In this document: positions 53,251 through 64,000 of the stretch, piece by piece
Layout: each line of letters opens with the position of its first letter
Position numbering within the stretch: the stretch's first letter is position 1
Assembly: GCF_044466355.1 (NCBI RefSeq)
Contig: NZ_JBITMQ010000001.1
Span: 1 to 64,000 of the forward strand
Length of the DNA: 64,000 nt
Reading direction: 5' to 3'
From: Actinophytocola sp044466355
Lineage (GTDB): Bacteria > Actinomycetota > Actinomycetes > Mycobacteriales > Pseudonocardiaceae
Position numbers and translations under genes: made by a program
Notes under the pieces: generated by a model
Databases searched by the model: none
Seen by the model: only the letters and a program-made list of their open reading frames with translations
What the model was told of the DNA's origin: nothing

Positions 53251-54600
53251 ATGACCGATCACCTCGACAAGGACCGCGACACGTTCGACGTGGTGGTGAT
53301 CGGAGCGGGCCCGGGCGGCTCGACCGCCGCCGCCCGGCTGGCCGCCGCCGGTCGTTCGGTGCTCCTGCTGGAACGCCGCACCATGCCGCGGTTCCACGTC
53401 GGCGAGTCCCTTCTCCCGCCCACCAACGCGTTACTGGAGCAGCTCGGCGCACTCGACCTGGTACGGGCACAGGGCTACGTCGCCAAGCACGGTGCGGAGT
53501 TCAGCGGCGGCAGCACCGGCAGGTTCGGCCGCATCCCGTTCGCCGGGCAGGGACCGGGCAGGCACCCTTCCACGTTCCAGGTCGAGCGTGCCCACTTCGA
53601 CCGCACGATGGCCCACTTCGCCCGCGACCGGGGTGCGACCCTGGTCGAGGGAGCCACGGTGCACGAGCTGCTGCTGGACGGTGACCGCGTCGTCGGTGTG
53701 CGGTACCAACGTGACGGCCGGTCCCACGACGTGCGTGCCGGCCACGTGATCGACGCGGGCGGCCGGGCGAGCAAGGTCGCCCAGACGTTCGGTCTGCGCA
53801 AGTACATCGAGAACCTGCGCATGGTGGCGGTCTACCGGCACCTCACCGGCGTGGAGGAACGGCACAACCCCGGCTGGGAAGGCGACATCCAGATCCACGG
53901 CCACGAGGACGGGTGGATCTGGGCCATCCCGATCTGGCCGGACACGATCAGCGTCGGCGCCGTCATGCCGCAGTCGGTGCTACGCGCCGGTGACGCCGAG
54001 ACCCTGTTCGACGAGCACGTCGCCCGCGCACCCAGGATCAGCGCCCGCATCACCGGCACCCGCCCGGCCGGTGAGGTGCACGTGGAGACCGACTACTGCT
54101 ACTACTCGGACACCATCGCCGGTCCCGGGTGGACGATGGTCGGCGACGCCGCCTGCTTCGTCGACCCCATCTTCTCCGGTGGCGCGTTCCTCGCGATGAC
54201 CACGGGCATGCGTGCGGCCGAGACGGTCGACGAGCTCCTGTCCGCACCCGCACGGGCGGCCGAGCTGCAGGAGGCGTACTCGAACTTCTACAAGACCGGC
54301 TACGACGTCTACGCCCGGCTGATCTACGCCTACTACGAGTTCGACTACAACCTCCGCCCGTTCCTCAAGTCCGTCGGCTTCGACCTGTCCGGCGACGAGA
54401 TGGCCACCAACAAGTGGCTCGTCCGCCTGCTGTCCGGTGACTTCTGGTCCGGGCAGAACGTGCTCAACCACCGGCTGCGCGCCCAGTCCAGGTGGGACAC
54501 CTTCGCCCCGTTCGAGCCCGAGTGGGGCTGCCCGTTCTACGAGCACCTGAACCAGGCCGAGCAGGAGTTCGAACAGGACGTCGCGCTGGCGAACTCCTGA
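53251..54600 (+). CDS. FAD-dependent halogenase
   Basis: 449 residues from ATG 53251, after AGGAGG. FAD motif GAGPGG near 20, the WxWxIP halogenase motif as GWIWAIPIWP (about 222), and the catalytic Lys in YVAKHGAEF at residue 79, as in other flavin halogenases. It resembles halogenases that act on carrier-bound or free aromatic acids in polyketide pathways (ChlB4, AviH type). It chlorinates or brominates, probably a methylsalicylate-type ring; needs reduced FAD from a separate reductase, which is not evident here. Confidence 0.9.
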   Translation: MTDHLDKDRDTFDVVVIGAGPGGSTAAARLAAAGRSVLLLERRTMPRFHVGESLLPPTNALLEQLGALDLVRAQGYVAKHGAEFSGGSTGRFGRIPFAGQGPGRHPSTFQVERAHFDRTMAHFARDRGATLVEGATVHELLLDGDRVVGVRYQRDGRSHDVRAGHVIDAGGRASKVAQTFGLRKYIENLRMVAVYRHLTGVEERHNPGWEGDIQIHGHEDGWIWAIPIWPDTISVGAVMPQSVLRAGDAETLFDEHVARAPRISARITGTRPAGEVHVETDYCYYSDTIAGPGWTMVGDAACFVDPIFSGGAFLAMTTGMRAAETVDELLSAPARAAELQEAYSNFYKTGYDVYARLIYAYYEFDYNLRPFLKSVGFDLSGDEMATNKWLVRLLSGDFWSGQNVLNHRLRAQSRWDTFAPFEPEWGCPFYEHLNQAEQEFEQDVALANS

Positions 54601-54624
54601 CCACCCGAGGATTTGGAGACAGTC

Positions 54625-55956
54625 GTGGGAGCGAATCTCGAGTTGGCCGTCCACGTGCTGGCGGCGCTGCTCGTCATCCTGGCCGCCACCACCGTCTGCG
54701 GCCGCCTGGCGATGCTCGTCAAGCAGCCGAGGGTGGTCGGGGAGATGGTGGCGGGCGTCCTGTTGGGACCGACGTTGCTCGGTGCCGTCGCACCCGGCGT
54801 GCAGGAGGCCCTGTTCGACGCGGACACCAAGGGCGTGCTCTACGTGCTGAGCACGGTCGGCCTCATGTTCTACATGTTCCTGGTGGGGCTGGAGGTCGAC
54901 CACAGCAAGCTGGACCGCCGGGCCACCCGGCGGGCGGGTGTGCTCGCCGTGTCCGGCATCCTGCCGACGTTCGTGCTGGGGGCGGCGGCCGCGACCATGT
55001 TCTACGACCTGCTGTCCACTTCCGACATCGCGTTGTGGAAGTTCATGTTGTTCCTCGGCGGTGCGCTGTCGATCACCGCTTTCCCGATGCTGGCGCGCAT
55101 CCTGCAGGAAAGGGACATGGCCGGCACGCCGCTGGGTGGCCTCACGCTCCTGGCGGCGGCCATCGACGACGCGGTGGCGTGGGCGATCCTCGCGATCATC
55201 ATCGCGGTGGCCGCGGCGGGTGACCCGACCGGCGCGGTGATCACGATCGGCGGCGCCGCCGTGTTCGCACTGGTGATGCTGACCGTCGGCAAGCGTGCGC
55301 TGACGGCCTTCGCGCGCGGCGTCGAACGCGACGGCGTGCTGCGGCGGGACAAGATGGCGGTGGTGCTGGGTGTCGTCGTCGCCGCGGGCTACTTCACCGA
55401 CATGATCGGCATCTTCTCGGTGTTCGGCGGCTTCATCACCGGCCTGGCGATGCCACACCTCCCGGTGCTGCGCAACCAGTTGCGCCAACGACTGACCGAC
55501 CTCAACTCGATCCTGTTGCTGCCGGTGTTCTTCGCCTTCTCCGGGCTGAACACCCGGCTCGACGGCCTCAGCGGCTGGGCGATGATCGTGCCGCTGGTCG
55601 TGATCCTCGTGGTCGCCGTCGTCGGCAAGTACACCGGCTGCGCGCTCGTCGCCCGGTGGCAGGGCAGCTCGTGGCGGGAGGCGTCCGCGATCGGCGCGCT
55701 GATGAACGCCAGAGGCCTGATGATCCTCGTGTTCATCAACATCGGCCTGTCCTACGGGCTGATCTCCACCGAGCTGTTCGCCATCCTCGTGATCACCGCG
55801 ATCGTGACCACGGCCCTGGCGATGCCCCTCTACCGCGCCTCGCTGCCCACCTGGATGGAGGACGCCGAACGGGAGATCGGCCGGGCCGAGGGCGCTGACG
55901 GCAGGGCCGATGCCCCACCCCCGGCGCGCGACGAGATCTCCCCGACATCCGTCTGA
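54625..55956 (+). CDS. CPA2 monovalent cation/proton antiporter
   Basis: 443 residues from GTG 54625, with GGAG 6 bases upstream; a TTG at 54613 is also open. About twelve membrane helices; the family core (MVAGVLLGPTLLG, IDDAVAWAILAII) is present, with the paired Asp in AAIDDAV. Such antiporters appear in many antibiotic clusters, perhaps for resistance or pH balance. It lies between halogenase and PKS genes in the same operon. Confidence 0.88.
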   Translation: MGANLELAVHVLAALLVILAATTVCGRLAMLVKQPRVVGEMVAGVLLGPTLLGAVAPGVQEALFDADTKGVLYVLSTVGLMFYMFLVGLEVDHSKLDRRATRRAGVLAVSGILPTFVLGAAAATMFYDLLSTSDIALWKFMLFLGGALSITAFPMLARILQERDMAGTPLGGLTLLAAAIDDAVAWAILAIIIAVAAAGDPTGAVITIGGAAVFALVMLTVGKRALTAFARGVERDGVLRRDKMAVVLGVVVAAGYFTDMIGIFSVFGGFITGLAMPHLPVLRNQLRQRLTDLNSILLLPVFFAFSGLNTRLDGLSGWAMIVPLVVILVVAVVGKYTGCALVARWQGSSWREASAIGALMNARGLMILVFINIGLSYGLISTELFAILVITAIVTTALAMPLYRASLPTWMEDAEREIGRAEGADGRADAPPPARDEISPTSV

Positions 55957-55995
55957 CCCCCCTTTGTGCCGATGTGCCCGGAAGGACACGCCACC

Positions 55996-61229
<5,234 letters not shown>

Positions 61230-61233
<4 letters not shown>

Positions 61234-62907
61234 GCACTTCGGACATCGTGCCGTGGCCGGCCGCCGACGCGGCCAGGTACCGCGCGGCCGGCCACTGGCG
61301 GGACCGTGCGCTCGGGCACTGGATGTGGCACTGGGCGGGGCGGTTCGGCGACCGGGTGGCGTTGGTCGACGGCGACCTGCGGCTGACCTTACCGGCAGCT
61401 GGCCGAACACGCGGACGCGTGCGCGGAGTCGCTCCACGCGGCCGGCCTCCGCGCGGGTGACCGGATCGTCGTGCAACTGCCCAACCGCTGGGAGTTCGTG
61501 GCACTCGTACTGGGCTGTGCGCGTGCCGGGGTCGTCCCGGTGCTCGCGCTGCCCGCGCACCGGCAGCACGAACTCGGCTACCTGGCCCGGCACGCCGACG
61601 CGAAGATGATCGTCGTGCCCGACACCTGGCGGCACCACGACCACCAGGCGATGGCGGCCGCGATCGCGGCCGACGTGCCGGGCTGCGTCCCGGTCGTGCT
61701 CGGGGAGGACCTGTCACCCGGTCACCTCGACCTGGCCGCGATGCTGCGGGTCGACGGTGACGCCGAGGAACGCAGGGAACGGCTCGACGCCGTCGCGCCC
61801 CGGCCGGACGACCCCGTGCTGTTCCTGCTGTCCGGCGGTACGACGGGGCAGCCGAAGATGATCGTCCGGACGCACAACGACTACGAGTACAACCTCCGCC
61901 GCAGCGGCGAGGTGTGCGGGTTCGGCGAGGACACCACCTACCTGGTCGCCCTGCCCGCCGCGCACAACTTCCCGTTGGGCTGTCCCGGCATCCTCGGCAC
62001 CCTCGCCGTCGGCGGACGGGTCGTCCTGCTCGCCTCGGCCGAACCGAACCGGGCGTTCGCGACGATCGCGGCCGAACGGGTCACGGTGACCTCGCTGGTG
62101 CCCGCGATCGCGCAGCGGTGGGTGGCCGCGGCACGCGCGGACCGCTCCGGCCTCACGAGCCTGCGGGTGGTGCAGGTCGGCGGGTCGGTGCTCGACCCGG
62201 CACTGGCCAGGTCGGTTCCCGAGGTGCTCGGGGTGCGCCTGCAACAGGTGTTCGGCATGGCGGAAGGGCTGCTCAACTACACACGGCTGGACGACCCGGA
62301 CGACGTCGTGCTCACCACGCAGGGCAGACCCATCAGCGTCGACGACGAGGTGCTCGTCGTCGACGAGGACGACGCGCCGGTCCCGCGAGGGCAGACCGGC
62401 GAGCTCCTCACCCGGGGCCCCTACACGCCCCGCGGGTACTTCCGCGCACCGGAGCACAACACCAGGGCGTTCACCCCGGACGGCTGGTATCGCACGGGAG
62501 ACCTCGTGCGGGTGGACCCCGGCGGCAACCTCGTCGTCGAGGGCAGGCGCAAGGACCTGATCAACCGCGGTGGCGAGAAGGTCTCCGCCGAGGAGGTCGA
62601 ACAGCTCGCCAGGGAGCTGCTCGGGGTGACCGACGCGCTGGCCGTCCCGGTGCCGGACGCAGGCAACGGTGAGCGCGTGTGCCTGGTGGTGGTCGGCACC
62701 GCCGTGCCTCCGCTGACCGAGGTGCGCGCGGCGTACCTCGCGCACGGAGTGGCCGCCTACAAGGTGCCCGAGCAGGTCGAGGTGCTCGACCGCCTGCCGC
62801 TGACCGCGGTGGGGAAGGTCGACCGCAAGGCCGTGCGCCTGCTGTTCGCGGACAGGGCCGCGCAGACCGACAACAAGGAGGACACATGGATGACCGCCAG
62901 CAGATGA
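61230..62907 (+). CDS. Aryl-acid AMP ligase with an apparent 1-nt frameshift
   Basis: GTG 61230 overlaps the PKS stop (GTGA). The first frame reads SDIVPWPAADAARYRAAGHW and GDRVALVDGDLRLT, then an extra T at 61389-61390 shifts it; the correct continuation YRQLAEHADACAESL lies in the next frame, which runs to 62907. Core motifs: SGGTTGQPKMIVRTHNDYE, VFGMAEGLLNYTRLDD, WYRTGDLVRVDPGG, GKVDRKAV. This is the EntE/DhbE group, activating aryl acids as adenylates for CoA or carrier transfer. It probably activates the PKS-made acid. The frameshift could be an error or a real lesion; a start at 61471 would lose the N-terminal ~80 residues. Confidence 0.8.
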
Positions 62908-63485
62908 TCACGGCGGGGCCGGGGCTGCGCCTGTACGGCGTCGACCACCTCGCGCACGTCACGTGGAAGCCGGGGGAGACCGCCGACTTCTACCGCGAGG
63001 TGCTCGGCCTCCCGCTCACCCACGCCGTCACCGGGGTCGGCTGGCTCAGCGAGGACTTCCCGGACTTCGTGCACTTCTTCCTGGGGCTGGGCGGCGGGAA
63101 CTACCTGGCGTTCTTCTACTTCTTCGACCTGCCGGAGGAGCAGGTGCCCGACGAGCTGATGCACCTGGCGCGGCACATCGCGCTGCACGTGGACACCGAG
63201 GAGGAGATGCTCGCCTGGCGGGACAAGATCAAGTCCCACGGTGTGCGCGTGACCCCGCCGCTGACCCACGAGCTGCTGGAGTCCGTCTACTTCGACGACC
63301 CCAACGGCATCCAGCTCGAGATCGTCCGTCCACTTCGGACATTCGGCGAGGTCGACGCCCGTGACGCGGACCTCACCGTCCGCGCGTTGGCCGAGGTGTC
63401 CCGGATGGAGAAGCCGTCCGTGTCCGCGATGTGGCAGCGGAAGGCGGCGATGGTGCGCGACCAGATCGGAATGGTGACCAGCTGA
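62886..63485 (+). CDS. VOC-superfamily (glyoxalase/dioxygenase-like) protein
   Basis: 199 residues from ATG 62886, AAGGAGG 5 bases upstream, overlapping the ligase end by 22 bp. Metal-type positions: His in YGVDHLAHVTW, His in RHIALHVDTEEE, Glu in IQLEIVRPL, the 2-His-1-Glu set of VOC enzymes. FYREVLGLPL is the usual opening. It could be an extradiol-type dioxygenase, isomerase or resistance protein; the aromatic acid is the likely substrate group. Confidence 0.85.
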   Translation: MDDRQQMITAGPGLRLYGVDHLAHVTWKPGETADFYREVLGLPLTHAVTGVGWLSEDFPDFVHFFLGLGGGNYLAFFYFFDLPEEQVPDELMHLARHIALHVDTEEEMLAWRDKIKSHGVRVTPPLTHELLESVYFDDPNGIQLEIVRPLRTFGEVDARDADLTVRALAEVSRMEKPSVSAMWQRKAAMVRDQIGMVTS

Positions 63486-63733
63486 TGCCCTCGATGTACA
63501 TCCTCGACACCCCCGAGTTCGAACCGATCGTGGCCACCGCACGGCTCGCGGGCATGGCGGTGCGGCCCGTCGGCGACTACCTCGAAGCGGTCGGTGCGGA
63601 GCCGACCGTGACCCTCGAACGCAGGCATACGCAAGTGCGGCCGTCCATCTGGTTCGCGGCGCTCACCGGTGGCATGGTCGGCCACATCGAACGGTTCGAC
63701 CACGACGTGCTGCGCCTGGCCGACGACGACTGA
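63485..63733 (+). CDS. Small unknown protein, end of PKS operon
   Basis: 82 residues from ATG 63485, sharing one base with the VOC stop. Beta-type N-terminus and a short hydrophobic stretch (IWFAALTGGMVGHI). No family recognised. The coupling suggests a role with the VOC protein or the product. Confidence 0.65.
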   Translation: MPSMYILDTPEFEPIVATARLAGMAVRPVGDYLEAVGAEPTVTLERRHTQVRPSIWFAALTGGMVGHIERFDHDVLRLADDD

Positions 63734-63737
63734 AGGG

Positions 63738-63769
63738 GCGGGCCGGCGGGACCGTGCACGCCGGCCCGC
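63738..63769 (+). terminator. Terminator-like hairpin after the PKS operon
   Basis: GCGGGCCGGCG and CGCCGGCCCGC pair perfectly over 11 bp around a 10-base loop, 5 bp after the last stop. It also lies at the 3' end of the minus-strand regulator gene, so it may serve both. Confidence 0.75.
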
Positions 63770-64000
63770 TACGACCGGTCCGTCCTCGCGAGCGTGGTGA
63801 GTGTGTCGAGCAGGCCGGGGAAGCGCCGGTCGAACTCGGCGCGGCGGAGGCGGACGAAGGTGCCGTTGCCCGCGTCGCGCTGGATGATGAGGCCCGCTTC
63901 GCGCAGTGCGCGCCAGTGGTGGGTCCTGGTGGACTTCGACACCGGCATGGGGAAGGACGAGCAGGCGCGTTCGGTGTCCGAGGGGTCGGCCGCGAGTTCG
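63769..64000 (-). CDS. ArsR-like winged-helix regulator, 5' end outside window
   Basis: Minus-strand frame ending with TAG at 63769-63771. Visible residues read ...SDTERACSSF, then STRTHHWRALREAGLIIQRDAG and FVRLRRAEFDRRFPGLLDTL. This is the end of a winged-helix domain with an ArsR-like recognition helix (SKSTRTHHWRALREAGLI). It is convergent with the PKS operon, across the hairpin. The start and N-terminal helix lie beyond the right edge. Confidence 0.75.
   Translation of the reverse strand, partial: ELAADPSDTERACSSFPMPVSKSTRTHHWRALREAGLIIQRDAGNGTFVRLRRAEFDRRFPGLLDTLTTLARTDRS

Overview
The window is high-GC DNA with actinomycete-style genes: GTG starts, ATGA/GTGA/TGATG start-stop overlaps, Tat and lipoprotein signals, type VII secretion accessory genes, LysR/ArsR/SARP regulators and two biosynthetic clusters. 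The YbaB-, EspC- and WXG-like gene families suggest a Pseudonocardiales-type genome (Amycolatopsis/Saccharothrix/Lentzea-like). That placement is inference; there is no rRNA or housekeeping marker here to test it.

Positions 1-8,300 are accessory and partly decayed. They hold the 3' end of an RHS/YD-repeat toxin gene with a variable C-terminal domain, an A/T-richer gene of unknown function in the immunity position, a broken SUKH-like immunity gene, a complete IS5-family element with 18-bp inverted repeats, a 3'-half tRNA that looks like an attachment site, a Tat-exported peptidoglycan peptidase, and an inverted, frameshifted RHS copy joined to a truncated B3/4-domain gene. Positions 8,379-12,204 are more ordinary: a polar amino-acid ABC transporter operon and a beta-propeller lipoprotein. 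Positions 12,500-32,726 contain a cyclase-homology protein beside a transposase relic, an ArsR-type regulator, two groups of T7SS-type genes (14.7-16.4 kb and 28.8-31.3 kb), a six-gene overlapping operon built around a TPR protein and a CHAT protease, a truncated GT87 glycosyltransferase, a malic-enzyme-like protein, a GTP-type PEP carboxykinase with a Ser in place of the usual reactive P-loop Cys, a sigma-factor relic, and a CitB-type regulator.

Positions 32,922-41,272 form a tight nine-gene operon: two helical proteins, a His-tailed ABM-like protein, a PLP decarboxylase, a gentisate-dioxygenase-like bicupin, a DJ-1/PfpI protein, an alpha/beta hydrolase, a stand-alone A-T NRPS protein and a P450. 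This is a plausible pathway for modifying a carrier-bound amino acid, and I cannot match it to a known product. A LysR/EamA divergent pair follows, then two divergent PD-(D/E)XK-like proteins that could be defence nucleases.

Positions 46,378-63,733 form an aromatic polyketide cluster: a SARP regulator, a salicylyl-CoA-5-hydroxylase-like flavoenzyme, LysR plus MFS exporter, a flavin halogenase, a cation/proton antiporter, a 6-methylsalicylate-type iterative PKS, an aryl-AMP ligase, a VOC protein and a small protein. Two promoters in it carry three direct repeats at 11-bp spacing, the arrangement expected of SARP operators. The SARP gene and the ligase gene each contain an apparent 1-nt frameshift, so the cluster may be decaying or the assembly may have errors. 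A partial winged-helix regulator gene runs off the right edge.
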